Shown: positions 25,662 through 35,029, numbered from the stretch's first letter. The stretch is 48,320 nt of DNA from an uncultured Clostridia bacterium (GCA_947632045.1 CANRNQ010000018.1:1-48320), one strand, 5' to 3'. The notes: a model not told the origin generated them from the sequence alone. A program made the numbers and translations.

Positions 25662-26639
25662 TTAGATAAACATAGTGATTATATTGTAAGCAATGTAGCA
25701 TACAAAAACAACGATCGCGGCTATATTGTTGGTTCCACCGACCTTTTCAAGCGCGCTTGAATATCCCGATGGGTTTTCGTTTTTTATTTTTGTGATTTTC
25801 TTTGTGCAATGTTTAAAATATAGCTTGTTGCCTATGAATCCGCTTACGACCATGATTACGATTCTTAAAAGTGCAGCGATCGGCGAAATCAGAAACATCC
25901 AAAGCTCTGAGGGCGAAAGATTTTTCATAGCGTAGTCGGCTATTGTAAAAATATTGGCGCGCGTACTCAGCGAATTAATGATGTTGTTGTAGGTGTTTAT
26001 AAAGCTGTTGATAAAGAATGTTTCCGCAACAAAGGTCGCCGCCATAAGCGCCAAAAAAATTGCGCCTATGAGATACATCTTCCTGTAAAGAAACCAGCCG
26101 CCCGAAAACAGTGCGGAGGAAAAATTAAATCTGCTTTTGCCAAAGCGTTTTATATTTCTAAAGACGGGAAGATAATAAAACGCGGAGGCCTTGACATATT
26201 TTTCGTAATCCTCAGCCTTAACCCCGTCGGAAAGCTCCTCATCGCGGTTCATACCCATAGCGCCGTACATATCGGAGTTAAAGCCGCCAAAACCAAACGG
26301 CATTCCGGCTTGCGGACCTGCGTTGCCGAAGGGCGACTGAGCGCGCGGGGGCTCTTTAAATTCACTCTCGCCGTTGTCGGTAAGAGGACGAGAGCAGGAG
26401 CTGCAAAAAATAGCGTCCTTTGGATTTTTTGCTCCGCACGACGGGCATATGGAAAAAGCGGAGGATTCCTTTTCACTCCAGGTGAAAGAATCGCCGTGCT
26501 GCTCCGCGTTTGCGCATTTTCCAAGGCGTTCATAGCATATTCTATGATGTGGGGCGCCGCATTCAGGGCATACAACTATATCGTCGTTGTCATCAAAAGG
26601 TACTCCGCAAACGGGGCATCTCATGTCTTTATATTCCAA
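25662..26639 (-). CDS. Membrane protein with prokaryotic RING finger, zinc ribbon and DUF2628-like region
   Basis: A 325-residue protein of unknown function. Residues ~8-50 form a RING-like treble-clef (CPVCGVPFDDNDDIVVCPEC, then HHRICYERLGKC), matching prokaryotic RING finger family 1. Residues ~65-82 are a zinc ribbon (CPSCGAKNPKDAIFCSSC). A Gly/Pro/Met-rich linker follows, then a membrane region (~175-325) of four or more hydrophobic segments with an NFSSALFSGGWFLYRKMY motif resembling DUF2628. It starts with TTG at 26639, seven bases after AAGGGAG. It comes first in a pair with galU. A ubiquitin-like role cannot be assumed; bacterial RING folds mostly bind nucleic acid or proteins, and no E1/E2/ubiquitin gene is nearby. 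Confidence 0.8.
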   Translation of the reverse strand: MEYKDMRCPVCGVPFDDNDDIVVCPECGAPHHRICYERLGKCANAEQHGDSFTWSEKESSAFSICPSCGAKNPKDAIFCSSCSRPLTDNGESEFKEPPRAQSPFGNAGPQAGMPFGFGGFNSDMYGAMGMNRDEELSDGVKAEDYEKYVKASAFYYLPVFRNIKRFGKSRFNFSSALFSGGWFLYRKMYLIGAIFLALMAATFVAETFFINSFINTYNNIINSLSTRANIFTIADYAMKNLSPSELWMFLISPIAALLRIVIMVVSGFIGNKLYFKHCTKKITKIKNENPSGYSSALEKVGGTNNIAAIVVFVCYIAYNIITMFI

Positions 26640-26790
26640 TTTTTAACTCCCTTCTTTATTCTTGAAATCACATAGACACCCATATTATACCAAATAATAA
26701 TTTATATATCAATTCTTTTTACAAAAATTAAATTTGAAAGTTGTAAAACCACTTGAGCGTGAATTTAACGAAACTTTAAAACCGTTCGTA

Positions 26791-26819
26791 TTGTCTTGAC
26801 AGGCAAAAAATGCTATAAT
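26791..26819 (+). promoter_or_regulatory. Promoter for DUF951-prfA
   Basis: TTGTCT (26791-26796), a 17-base spacer and a perfect TATAAT (26814-26819), about 30 bases before the DUF951 start. Confidence 0.6.
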
Positions 26820-26848
26820 ATATCAAAAAGAAATCGGGAGTGAAAATA

Positions 26849-27049
26849 ATGGATATCAGGGTAGGAGATGTGCTTCAAATGAAAAAGCCTCACCCGTGCT
26901 CCTGCAATATGTTCAATGTTCTGCGAGTAGGCATGGATTTTAAGCTTGAGTGTCAAAAATGCGGCCATCAGATAATGATTCCTCGCGCTAAGGCCGAAAA
27001 AAATATAAAAAAGATAATAAGAGAAGATAATAATCAAGAGGTGAAATGA
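26849..27049 (+). CDS. DUF951 family protein
   Basis: A 66-residue protein matching DUF951: [17 protein letters not shown], then [17 protein letters not shown] and [11 protein letters not shown]. Two Cys pairs (PHPCSC and CQKC) suggest a small zinc-binding fold. Function is unknown; it is widespread in Firmicutes. The ATG at 26849 is chosen over a GTG at 26840 because that GTG overlaps the ribosome site GGGAG. It ends one base before the prfA start, so the two genes are co-expressed. Confidence 0.85.
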   Translation: MDIRVGDVLQMKKPHPCSCNMFNVLRVGMDFKLECQKCGHQIMIPRAKAEKNIKKIIREDNNQEVK

Positions 27050-27050
27050 T

Positions 27051-28130
27051 TTGTTTAAAAAGCTTGACGTGTTTGAAAAGCGCTATAAAGAACTGAATAC
27101 AAAACTTTATGACCCGTCAGTCGCGGCTGATCCCGAGGAGTACGCAAGGATAATGCGTCAATTAAAAGAGCTTGAGCCCATCGCGCTTAAATACGGAGAA
27201 TACAAGGAAGCGCTCAAAAGAGAGGAGGACTCCCTTGCGATACTCAGCGAAGGCGGCGCGGACAGCGAGCTTAAAGAGCTCGCCCGCATTGAGCTTGACG
27301 AGGCTCAGTCTGCAAAGCTTGAGCTTTCCGAGGAGCTTAAGCTTTTGCTCCTTCCAAAGGATCCGAACGACGATAGAAACGTGATCGTCGAGATAAGGGG
27401 CGGAGCCGGCGGCGAGGAGGCGGCGCTTTTTTGCGGCGTGCTTTTCAGAATGTACTCTATGTACGCCGAAAAAAAGGGCTTTAAAACAGAGCTTTTAAAC
27501 GCGAACGAAACCGAGCTTGGAGGTTATAAGGAAATAAGCTTTATGATAAACGGTGCGGGCGCTTATTCAAGGCTCAAATTTGAAAGCGGAGTTCACAGAG
27601 TCCAAAGGGTTCCCGAAACCGAATCGCAGGGCAGGATACATACCTCGACCGTTACGGTAGCCGTTTTGCCGGAGGCGGAGGACGTCGAGATAGATATAAA
27701 TCCGGCCGACTTGCAAATAGACACCTTCCGCAGCAGCGGAGCGGGAGGACAGCATATAAACAAGACCGAATCCGCGATAAGAATAACGCATATTCCGACG
27801 GGCGTTGTTGTAGAGTGCCAGGACGAAAGAAGCCAGTACAAAAACAAGGATAAGGCGATGAAGGTCTTGAAATCAAGACTACTGAACGCCAAGCGTCAAG
27901 AACAGCACGACGCTGTAGCCCAAGAGAGAAAGAGTCAGGTCGGAACGGGGGATCGAAGCGAGAGAATAAGGACTTATAACTACCCTCAGGGCAGAGTGAC
28001 CGACCACAGGATAGGGCTTACGCTCTATAAAATAGACGATATATTAAACGGCGCGCTTGACGAGGTGATAGATCCTCTGATAGCCGCATCGAGGGCGCAG
28101 CAGCTTGCTTCCGCAAACGATACGCCTTAA
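27051..28130 (+). CDS. prfA: Peptide chain release factor 1
   Basis: Ends translation at UAA and UAG. The 359 residues show the PET tripeptide ([14 protein letters not shown]) that reads UAG/UAA, distinguishing RF1 from RF2, and the catalytic GGQ at 232-234 in [15 protein letters not shown]. It starts with TTG at 27051; AGAGGTGA lies seven bases before it, inside the end of DUF951. The usual partner prmC is not adjacent; DUF951 takes its place upstream. Confidence 0.96.
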   Translation: MFKKLDVFEKRYKELNTKLYDPSVAADPEEYARIMRQLKELEPIALKYGEYKEALKREEDSLAILSEGGADSELKELARIELDEAQSAKLELSEELKLLLLPKDPNDDRNVIVEIRGGAGGEEAALFCGVLFRMYSMYAEKKGFKTELLNANETELGGYKEISFMINGAGAYSRLKFESGVHRVQRVPETESQGRIHTSTVTVAVLPEAEDVEIDINPADLQIDTFRSSGAGGQHINKTESAIRITHIPTGVVVECQDERSQYKNKDKAMKVLKSRLLNAKRQEQHDAVAQERKSQVGTGDRSERIRTYNYPQGRVTDHRIGLTLYKIDDILNGALDEVIDPLIAASRAQQLASANDTP

Positions 28131-28229
28131 CGGTGCGCGACAGTAGCTTTATTCAATGCGGTGCGTTAAAAATAAATTAATCAAAAATTCAACGATTAGT
28201 GATTTACATCATGGAAAGAAAGTTATATT

Positions 28230-29243
28230 ATGGAAACCAAGATATTATCCGAAAAGGACGCTGCTGTGGCGGCTCAAATAATCAGGGACGGCGGGCTTGT
28301 AGTTATGCCTACCGAAACCGTGTACGGGTTAGGCGCGGACGCGTTTAACAAAAGGGCGGTCGCAAACATATTCAAGGCTAAGGGCAGACCGATGGACAAT
28401 CCGCTTATCGTCCATATAGGAAAAATAGAGGACTTAAAGCGCCTTGTAAGCGAAATACCGGAAAAGGCCATATCTCTTGCCAAGGCCTTTTGGCCGGGGC
28501 CGCTCACCATGGTTTTGCCAAAATCCGACGATGTGCCTGACGAGGTGAGCGCGGGACTTGATACGGTCGCCGTCCGCTACCCGTCGCACCCGCTTGCGGA
28601 AACTTTAATACTTTTAAGCGGAACCCAAATCGCCGCGCCGTCCGCAAATTTATCCGGCAGTCCAAGCCCGACGGAGCTCGGCCACGTTATAAAGGATTTA
28701 AACGGCAGGGTAGACGCTATTCTCGACGGGGGAAGCTGCGAGGTCGGACTTGAATCCACGGTCATATCTCTTGCGGGAGATAAACCGAGATTGTTAAGGC
28801 CGGGCGGAGTGACCGTTGAGGAAATCGAAGGCGTAATAGGGAAAATTGAAATAGATCCCGCCGTTACCGATAAGCTCAAAGAGGGCGAGAGGGCCGCGAG
28901 TCCCGGAATGAAATACAAGCATTACGCTCCAAAGGCGCGCGTGATAATACTCAAGGGCAGCGACGAGCAATATATAAGATATGTAAACTCAGCGGATCAA
29001 AGTAAGGTCGGGGCGATATGCTACGACGAGGACGCCGAAAGGCTGAATGTGCCCTTCTTTTCCCTCGGCCCGAAGAACGACGCCGCCGCTCAGGCGAAAA
29101 ATCTTTTTTCCGTTCTCAGGAGCGTGGACGACGCCGGTATAGAAATCGCATACGCCCGCTGTCCGAGCATAAACGGAGTTGGGCTTGCGGTATATAACCG
29201 CCTTATCAGGGCGGCAGGATTTGAGGTGACGCGTCTTGCGTAA
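28230..29243 (+). CDS. tsaC: L-threonylcarbamoyladenylate synthase (TsaC/Sua5 type)
   Basis: Makes threonylcarbamoyl-AMP from threonine, bicarbonate and ATP for t6A37 of ANN-reading tRNAs. The 337 residues contain the YrdC domain (MPTETVYGLGADAF, then IFKAKGRPMDNPLIVH) and a C-terminal Sua5 domain (~200-337) after SPGMKYKHYAPKA, so it is the long Sua5/YwlC form. It is preceded by GGAAAG. Its end overlaps the coaE start by eight bases. Confidence 0.93.
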   Translation: METKILSEKDAAVAAQIIRDGGLVVMPTETVYGLGADAFNKRAVANIFKAKGRPMDNPLIVHIGKIEDLKRLVSEIPEKAISLAKAFWPGPLTMVLPKSDDVPDEVSAGLDTVAVRYPSHPLAETLILLSGTQIAAPSANLSGSPSPTELGHVIKDLNGRVDAILDGGSCEVGLESTVISLAGDKPRLLRPGGVTVEEIEGVIGKIEIDPAVTDKLKEGERAASPGMKYKHYAPKARVIILKGSDEQYIRYVNSADQSKVGAICYDEDAERLNVPFFSLGPKNDAAAQAKNLFSVLRSVDDAGIEIAYARCPSINGVGLAVYNRLIRAAGFEVTRLA

Positions 29244-29850
29244 TTATACCCTTGTAGGGCTGACGGGCCCGTCCGGCTCGGGAAAGAGCACCTTTGTCAA
29301 AAGCCTGCTCGAGTGCGGCTTCGCTCTCATCGACGCAGACAAACTCGCCCGCGAAGCGCTGGCTCCGCCTTCCCCGTGCGTCGAACAGCTAAAGATAGTA
29401 TTCGGCGATGATATTCTTCGCGCCGACGGCGAAATAAATCGCCCTCTTTTGGCTAAAAGAGCGTTTTCCTCAGATGAAAATGTTTTAAAGCTCAACGAGA
29501 TAACCCACCCTCGGATATTTATGCAGACCTTAAAAATGATAAAAGAGTATGTGAGCCGAGGGGAAAACCTGATAGTATTTGACGCTCCGGTTCTGCTTGA
29601 AAGCGGCATTGACGTTATATGCGATATTATAGTCAGCGTTATTGCCGACAGGGAAACCCGCCTCGAACGCATTATAAAGCGGGACAACATATCCCGCGAG
29701 CTTGCCGCCGAACGCTTTTCCGTTCAGCAGAGCGACGATTTTTACACGTCGCACAGCGATTTTGTAGTTGACGGCAAGGGGGATAAAAAATATCAGATGA
29801 AAATCGCAGAAATGATAAAAGACAGATCCATAAGAAAGGACGGCGGTTAA
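29236..29850 (+). CDS. coaE: Dephospho-CoA kinase
   Basis: Last step of coenzyme A synthesis. The 204 residues show the P-loop GLTGPSGSGKSTF, the IDADKLAREAL motif after it, HPRIF and the VFDAPVLLESG substrate region. It starts with TTG at 29236 inside the end of tsaC, with GAGGTGA about six bases upstream. This is a tight operon with the transglycosylase downstream. Confidence 0.93.
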   Translation: MRNYTLVGLTGPSGSGKSTFVKSLLECGFALIDADKLAREALAPPSPCVEQLKIVFGDDILRADGEINRPLLAKRAFSSDENVLKLNEITHPRIFMQTLKMIKEYVSRGENLIVFDAPVLLESGIDVICDIIVSVIADRETRLERIIKRDNISRELAAERFSVQQSDDFYTSHSDFVVDGKGDKKYQMKIAEMIKDRSIRKDGG

Positions 29851-29911
29851 TATAGCGATTACTCGAAAAAGGCGGCGGCACGGGAAAATCATTGCGGCGG
29901 TTAATGCAATA

Positions 29912-30451
29912 TTGCTCGTTGTTATATTTTCGGCACTCGCGTTCGTTCTTTATCTCAGCGGGTGCAGCATAGATAAAGCTCAGTATCCGCTTGAATATAA
30001 AAATTTTGTCGATAAATATTCCGTGGAATACGGCGTAAACGACGAGCTGATCTACGCAATAATAAAAACCGAGAGCAATTTTGACCCGAACGCCGAATCG
30101 TCGGCGGGAGCCGTCGGGCTTATGCAGCTCATGCCGGAAACCTTCGAGTGGCTGCAAACCTACTATAACGGCGAGGTAACAATGTATTCGGAGTCCCTGT
30201 ACGATCCCGAAACGAGTATAAAATACGGCACGATGTTTTTAAGCTATCTGCTCGATATATACGCCTCAAGCGAGGAAACGGCGGTTGCCGCGTATAACGC
30301 GGGCTTTGGCGCGGTGAATCAATGGCTTTCCGACCCGGAATGTTCAAGCGACGGCACGACGCTTTATTACATACCCTACGACGAAACTCGGGCGTATGTC
30401 GAAAAGGTTGAAAACGCTAAGAAAAATTATAAGGATGTTTATGGACTCTGA
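29912..30451 (+). CDS. Membrane-anchored lytic transglycosylase (SLT family)
   Basis: Predicted to cut peptidoglycan with formation of 1,6-anhydro-muramic acid. From the TTG at 29912 it reads 179 residues: a hydrophobic segment, then an SLT domain with the catalytic Glu in AIIKTESNFDPNAES, GLMQLMPET, and AVAAYNAGFGAVNQWL. The annotated start is doubtful. The in-frame codons before it (29852-29911) encode RKRRRHGK and a further hydrophobic stretch, exactly what should precede this membrane segment. Yet no ATG, GTG or TTG occurs there back to the stop at 29831. A rare ATA (29852) or ATT (29858) start is possible. It follows coaE closely. Confidence 0.88.
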   Translation: MLVVIFSALAFVLYLSGCSIDKAQYPLEYKNFVDKYSVEYGVNDELIYAIIKTESNFDPNAESSAGAVGLMQLMPETFEWLQTYYNGEVTMYSESLYDPETSIKYGTMFLSYLLDIYASSEETAVAAYNAGFGAVNQWLSDPECSSDGTTLYYIPYDETRAYVEKVENAKKNYKDVYGL

Positions 30452-30519
30452 TTTGAGCAATACTATATCCGAGTACTTAAATTTATATATTTTATATTAA
30501 ATTGAGAGGAATGACGAAA

Positions 30520-31932
30520 ATGGCAAAGAAACAGGAAAAATCCGAGGTTGAGCTTTTGAAGGAAAAGCTGTTTATCAACACAAAAAACGGGGTAGGCTCG
30601 TTAAGCGAAAAGGAAATATCGGCTGCCGATAAATTTTGCACGAAATATATGAAATTCCTTGACGAGGCTAAGACGGAACGAGAGGCTGTTGAGGCGGCGA
30701 AAGCGATAGCCGAAAAGGCGGGATTTGTACCGTATGAGAGCGGCAAAAAATACAGCGCCGGAGAGAGGGTTTACCTAATAAACCGAAAGAAAAACATCGT
30801 TCTCGCGGTTATAGGCAAAAAGGGCTGCAAGGAGGGGGTTAAGCTCTCAATAGCGCATATCGACTCCCCAAGGCTCGATTTGAAGCCCAATCCGCTTTAC
30901 GAAGCGAACGACCTCGCGCTCTTTAAGACGCATTATTACGGCGGAATAAAAAAATACCAGTGGACTGCCGTTCCGCTCGCGCTGCACGGAGTGGTCGCGC
31001 TTAAAAACGGAAAGACGGTAACGGTAAAAATAGGGGAGAAGGATAGCGACCCGATATTCTGTGTTACGGACCTTCTGCCGCATCTCGCGCAGGAGCAGGT
31101 TAAAAAGCCCGGCTCACAGATGTTCACGGGAGAGGATCTCAATCTTTTAGTGGGCAGCAGACCGTTTAAGGACGACAGCGAATCTGAGCTTGTCAAGCTT
31201 AATATTCTAAACATTCTCTTTAAGGATTACGGCATAACTGAGGGTGATTTCCTTTCGGCGGACTTAGAGCTTGTACCCGCTCACAGGGCGCGCGACCTCG
31301 GCTTTGACAGGAGCATGATCGGGGCGTACGGCCATGACGACAGAGTCTGCGCTTATCCGGCTTTAATGGCCGCCGTTGACTGCGAAGCCCCTGAAAAGAC
31401 GGCTGTCACCGTCCTTGTCGACAAGGAGGAAACCGGCAGCGACGGCAATACCGGTATGCAAAGCGGCTTTATGAAATACTTTATATATGATCTTGCTAAG
31501 AGCGAGGGCGTTGACGGCGATTATGTTATATCGCACAGCACCTGCCTTTCCGCAGACGTGAACGCGGCGTTTGACCCGACCTATGCGAGCGCTTATGAGG
31601 CGAATAACTCCTGCTATATAAATAAGGGCGTGGTTATCACGAAATACACCGGAAGCAGCGGCAAATACGGCACCTCGGAGGCGTCAGCGGAGTTCATGGC
31701 GGAGATCAGAGCCATGCTCGACGGCGAAAAGGTGCTTTGGCAGACAGGAGAGCTCGGCAAGGTAGACGGAGGCGGCGGCGGAACAATAGCCAAGTATGTC
31801 GCGAACCTGAACGTCGATGTTGTTGACCTCGGCGTGCCGGTTCTGTCGATGCACGCTCCGCTCGAGGTCGTTTCAAAGGTTGACGTTTATATGGCTTACA
31901 GAGCGTTTCTCGCATTTTTTAATAAAAAATAA
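30520..31932 (+). CDS. M18 family aminopeptidase
   Basis: Zinc aminopeptidase of the aspartyl aminopeptidase/LAP4 family. The 470 residues show the metal ligands in order: SIAHIDSPRLDL, GHDDRVCAYPAL (bridging Asp), DKEETGSDGNTGMQSGF (catalytic Glu-Glu), DVNAAFDPTY, and VLSMHAPLEVVSK (last His). The ATG at 30520 is chosen because GAGAGGA lies nine bases upstream; two earlier in-frame starts overlap that site. A strong terminator follows, so it is probably a single-gene unit or the end of the transglycosylase transcript. Confidence 0.92.
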   Translation: MAKKQEKSEVELLKEKLFINTKNGVGSLSEKEISAADKFCTKYMKFLDEAKTEREAVEAAKAIAEKAGFVPYESGKKYSAGERVYLINRKKNIVLAVIGKKGCKEGVKLSIAHIDSPRLDLKPNPLYEANDLALFKTHYYGGIKKYQWTAVPLALHGVVALKNGKTVTVKIGEKDSDPIFCVTDLLPHLAQEQVKKPGSQMFTGEDLNLLVGSRPFKDDSESELVKLNILNILFKDYGITEGDFLSADLELVPAHRARDLGFDRSMIGAYGHDDRVCAYPALMAAVDCEAPEKTAVTVLVDKEETGSDGNTGMQSGFMKYFIYDLAKSEGVDGDYVISHSTCLSADVNAAFDPTYASAYEANNSCYINKGVVITKYTGSSGKYGTSEASAEFMAEIRAMLDGEKVLWQTGELGKVDGGGGGTIAKYVANLNVDVVDLGVPVLSMHAPLEVVSKVDVYMAYRAFLAFFNKK

Positions 31933-31943
31933 TTTAGATACGG

Positions 31944-31970
31944 GGACGGGGCTTTTGGCTTCGTCCTTTT
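31944..31970 (+). terminator. Terminator after the M18 aminopeptidase
   Basis: GGACGGGGC (31944-31952) pairs with GCTTCGTCC (31958-31966) around TTTTG, followed by TTTT. Confidence 0.75.
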
Positions 31971-32010
31971 GCTTGCAGAAAAGCTTTTGACAATCAGCCT
32001 TTAAGTCAGT

Positions 32011-32183
32011 ACCGTTTTAGCGGGCGGCGTTCCTTATCCTCTCACAGTGCAAAAACTGCCCACGAAAGACAGCTTGACCGATGAGCAATTTAACGCCATG
32101 ATGGAAAAGGGCTGTCAGCAGACAAAATCAGCGAGGTGCTGTCAGTAGATGAAGTCTTTGCCAAAATTCGTGAAGATATTTGA
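32011..32183 (+). pseudogene. RelB/DinJ-type antitoxin remnant, frameshifted
   Basis: The reading frame gives VPYPLTVQKLPTKDSLTDEQ followed by FNAMMEKG, the C-terminal half of a RelB/DinJ antitoxin. It then needs a shift into another frame to read KISEVLSVDEVFAKIREDI before a stop at 32181. The DNA-binding N-terminal half is missing and no start or ribosome site remains. It directly precedes a truncated toxin frame, so this is a dead toxin-antitoxin pair. Confidence 0.7.
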
Positions 32184-32185
32184 CA

Positions 32186-32293
32186 ATGCGGTATGAGGTA
32201 AAGCTGACTGAGCAGGTATTCGAGCAAATCGGGAAAACAATAAAGAGAAAGAGGTCGGAAAAAGCTCCGGCCTCTTTTCATACGATTTTGTAA
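32186..32293 (+). pseudogene. Truncated RelE/ParE-type toxin
   Basis: An ATG two bases after the antitoxin stop opens MRYEVKLTEQVFEQIGKTIK, the usual first helix of a RelE/ParE toxin. The frame then runs into the thiD terminator hairpin and stops after 35 codons. A functional toxin needs about 85-100 residues, so this one has lost its catalytic part. Confidence 0.65.
32250..32278. terminator. Bidirectional terminator at the thiD end
   Basis: AGAGGTCGGA (32250-32259) pairs with TCCGGCCTCT (32266-32275), followed by TTTT on the plus strand and TTTCTC on the minus strand. It serves thiD on the minus strand and cuts into the dead toxin frame on the plus strand. Confidence 0.75.
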
Positions 32294-33063
32294 TTGTGTA
32301 AAAGCGGGCCGCTTCCTTTGCCAATATCGAAGCCCGTTTTGAGCGCGTCCGTAATATATTCCTTCGCGGATAACACGCTTTCGTAAATGCTCTTTCCGTC
32401 TGAAAGACCGCAGGCGATAGCAGAGGAAAGAGTGCAGCCTGTTCCGTGCGTGTTTGGATTGTCTATCCGTTTTGCCTTGAACAGGGAAAATTCGTTTCCG
32501 TCAAAAAGGAGGTCGTCGGCGTTGCCTCTGCTGTGGCCGCCCTTTATAAGCACGGCACAGCCGCATTTTTTATATATCGCTTGAGCGGCGCGCTTCATAT
32601 CCTCAAGAGAGCCTATCGCGCTCCTGCTTAAAACCTCCGCCTCAGGAATGTTCGGCGTTATTATGTCCGCAAGAGGGAGCAGCTCGCCGATTAAAACGTC
32701 AACGGCGTCGCTTTTGAGCAGAGGACTGCCGCTCGTAGAAACCATTACCGGGTCCACCACGATACTCTTTGCTTCGCGCTCTCTTATAGTATTTACAATA
32801 ACGCGTATTATCTCGGCGCTTGAAGTCATTCCGATTTTTATGCCGTCGGGAAAAATATCGTCAAAAACACAGTCGAGCTGCTTTTTGACAAATTCGGGCT
32901 CTAAATCTCGGGCGGCATAAACTCCCGTCGTGTTTTGCGCCGTCACAGATGTTATAACGCTCATAGCATATTTTCCCATACAGGTTATGGTCTTTATGTC
33001 GGCTTGGATTCCCGCGCCGCCGCTTGAATCCGAGCCCGCGATGGTCAAAACCCTTTTAACCAT
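32278..33063 (-). CDS. thiD: Hydroxymethylpyrimidine/phosphomethylpyrimidine kinase
   Basis: Phosphorylates HMP and HMP-phosphate for thiamine synthesis. The 261 residues show LTIAGSDSSGGAGIQADIKT, VDPVMVSTSGSPLL, NIPEAEVL and the catalytic anion hole NTHGTGCTLSSAIA. Its start overlaps the end of the HAD gene by eight bases. Last gene of the thiC-HAD-thiD operon under the TPP riboswitch. Confidence 0.95.
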   Translation of the reverse strand: MVKRVLTIAGSDSSGGAGIQADIKTITCMGKYAMSVITSVTAQNTTGVYAARDLEPEFVKKQLDCVFDDIFPDGIKIGMTSSAEIIRVIVNTIREREAKSIVVDPVMVSTSGSPLLKSDAVDVLIGELLPLADIITPNIPEAEVLSRSAIGSLEDMKRAAQAIYKKCGCAVLIKGGHSRGNADDLLFDGNEFSLFKAKRIDNPNTHGTGCTLSSAIACGLSDGKSIYESVLSAKEYITDALKTGFDIGKGSGPLLHNYKIV

Positions 33064-33706
33064 ATATTTTTTTCCACTCTCTCATTGAATTTATATATAT
33101 GTCGGAGGATTTTAAAATCTCGTCCTTGTCCTTTGCGGACTCCTCGTCGAAAACGGCGGCGACATTGAATCCGCCGCTCTTTGCGGACTGCACGGCGTGC
33201 AGTACATCCTCAAACACCCAGGTGCTTTTCTTGCTCGTTCCGAGATGCGCTAAAGCAAGCTCATATATTTCCGGCGTATCCTTGTTGATTTTAAGCTCGG
33301 TGCCGGAAAAATATGCGGAAAAATACTTATCTATGCCGAAGCGCGCCGAGGCGGTTTTTATGAGCCTTGTCACGTTTGTGGTCGCCACGCACATTTTTAT
33401 ACCGAGCGAGTGCATTTCCTTGATAGCTTCGACTACTCCGTCCTTAGGCTTTACATTTTCAATGTATTCGACTGTGGCGAGGTCGTTTATGCCGTCGATT
33501 ATCTCTTCGGCGGTGAACGGCAGCTCGTATTCGCGCCTTAAATATTCCGAAGCCTGTTGCATATTGAATTTTGCCATAGCCTCGTGCAGCCCCGGCTTAG
33601 GCGTTTTCCCGAGCGATAAAAGAAACTTTCTGTCCATGCTTTGCCAGACGTACATGGAATCCATCAGGGTGCCGTCAAAATCGAATATAATTCCGTCAAC
33701 ATTCAT
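33056..33706 (-). CDS. HAD superfamily phosphatase in the thiamine operon
   Basis: A 216-residue HAD hydrolase of the phosphoglucomutase-like class. Motif I is DFDGTLMDSM, motif II VATTNVTR (Thr), motif III the Lys in LKINKDTPEIYELAL, and motif IV VFEDVLHAVQSAKSG. A helical cap lies at about residues 15-85. Placed between thiC and thiD, with a 15-base gap before and an overlap after, it may be the thiamine- or HMP-phosphate phosphatase that many bacteria need in this pathway. That role is inferred from context. Confidence 0.8.
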   Translation of the reverse strand: MNVDGIIFDFDGTLMDSMYVWQSMDRKFLLSLGKTPKPGLHEAMAKFNMQQASEYLRREYELPFTAEEIIDGINDLATVEYIENVKPKDGVVEAIKEMHSLGIKMCVATTNVTRLIKTASARFGIDKYFSAYFSGTELKINKDTPEIYELALAHLGTSKKSTWVFEDVLHAVQSAKSGGFNVAAVFDEESAKDKDEILKSSDIYINSMREWKKIYG

Positions 33707-33721
33707 CTGATCACCCGCTGA

Positions 33722-35029
33722 TCATTCATCATAAATGGAAACTATTTCGCCGTCAAGTATCCGGTTCATATTTTTAACGGCGCAGAAATTTCCGCACATA
33801 CTGCAAGTGTCCTCTTTTTCCGGCTTTGCCTCCGCGCGGTATCTTTTCGCCTTTTCAGGATCTATCGAAATTTCAAACATTTTTTCCCAATCAAGCTTTT
33901 TACGCGCCCTGTCCATTTCAAGATCCCATTCCATAGCGCCGTTGATGCCCTTTGCAATGTCTGCGGAATGAGCGGCTATCCTTGCGGCAATTATTCCCTC
34001 CTTAACGTCGTTTACGTCCGGAAGTCTCAAATGCTCGGCGGGGGTAACGTAGCATAAAAACGCCGCGCCGTTAGTAGCGGCAATGGCTCCGCCTATCGCG
34101 GAGGTTATATGATCGTATCCCGGAGCAATATCCGTGACAATGGGGCCCAACACATAAAACGGAGCGCCGTGGCAGAGAGTTTTCTGTATCTCCATATTTG
34201 CGGCTATTTGATTTATAGGCATATGACCCGGCCCTTCTATCATAACCTGAACGTCCTTTTCCCACGCTCTTTTAGTGAGCTCGCCGAGGGTGATGAGCTC
34301 CTCTATCTGCGACGCGTCGGTGGCGTCCATCAAACAGCCGGGGCGACAGGCGTCCCCAAGACTAAGAGTAACGTCGTATTCGCGGCAAATATCGAGGATC
34401 TCGTCAAAGTGCTCATAAAACGGGTTTTCCTCGCCGGTCATCTCCATCCACGCGAAAATTATCGAGCCGCCGCGGGAAACAATATTCATAAGCCGTCTGT
34501 TTCTTTTGAATTTTTTCGCGGTTTCCTTGTTTATGCCGCAGTGGATAGTCATGAAGTCCACACCGTCCTCAGCGTGCATTCTGACTATATCTATCCATTG
34601 CCTTGAGGTTATGGTTTTGAGCGCCTTGTGGTAGTAAACGACAGCGTCATAAATCGGCACGGTGCCTATCATAGCGGGGCACTCTGAGGTGAGCTTGCGG
34701 CGGAACCTTTGCGTGTCGCCGTAGGAGCTGAGATCCATAATCGCCTCCGCACCCATATCGACCGCGCTCTTTACCTTTTCAAACTCCATGTCCATATCCT
34801 TCCAGTCGCGGGAGGTGCCGAGATTTACGTTAATTTTTGTCTTGAGCATAGAGCCGAGAGCATTCGGCTCTATACACCTGTGCAGCTTATTGCAGGGAAT
34901 TATAACCTTGCCCTGTGACATAAGCTCCATAAGCTTCTCCTTCGATATTCTTTCCTTTGCGCAAACGGCCTCCATTTCCTTGGTAAAAATGCCCTTGCGC
35001 GCCGCGTCCATTTGTGTAGTGTATTCCAT
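33722..35029 (-). CDS. thiC: Phosphomethylpyrimidine synthase
   Basis: Radical SAM enzyme that rearranges aminoimidazole ribotide to HMP-phosphate. The 435 residues end with the noncanonical cluster motif [11 protein letters not shown] (C-x2-C-x4-C). Upstream are [20 protein letters not shown] [12 protein letters not shown] and [11 protein letters not shown]. This is the short bacterial/archaeal form without the extra N-terminal domain. The ATG at 35029 is chosen for GGAGG six bases upstream; an earlier in-frame start lies within the terminator hairpin. It is controlled by the TPP riboswitch upstream. Confidence 0.95.
   Translation of the reverse strand: MEYTTQMDAARKGIFTKEMEAVCAKERISKEKLMELMSQGKVIIPCNKLHRCIEPNALGSMLKTKINVNLGTSRDWKDMDMEFEKVKSAVDMGAEAIMDLSSYGDTQRFRRKLTSECPAMIGTVPIYDAVVYYHKALKTITSRQWIDIVRMHAEDGVDFMTIHCGINKETAKKFKRNRRLMNIVSRGGSIIFAWMEMTGEENPFYEHFDEILDICREYDVTLSLGDACRPGCLMDATDASQIEELITLGELTKRAWEKDVQVMIEGPGHMPINQIAANMEIQKTLCHGAPFYVLGPIVTDIAPGYDHITSAIGGAIAATNGAAFLCYVTPAEHLRLPDVNDVKEGIIAARIAAHSADIAKGINGAMEWDLEMDRARKKLDWEKMFEISIDPEKAKRYRAEAKPEKEDTCSMCGNFCAVKNMNRILDGEIVSIYDE

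Noticed and set aside
25662..26639. Bacterial ubiquitin-like (Bil/CBASS-type) conjugation system suggested by the RING finger
   Set aside because: No E1-, E2-, ubiquitin- or DUB-like gene is nearby; the neighbours are galU and DUF951-prfA.
32186..32293. Functional small toxin gene
   Set aside because: Only the first helix of a RelE/ParE fold remains and the frame reads through a terminator hairpin.
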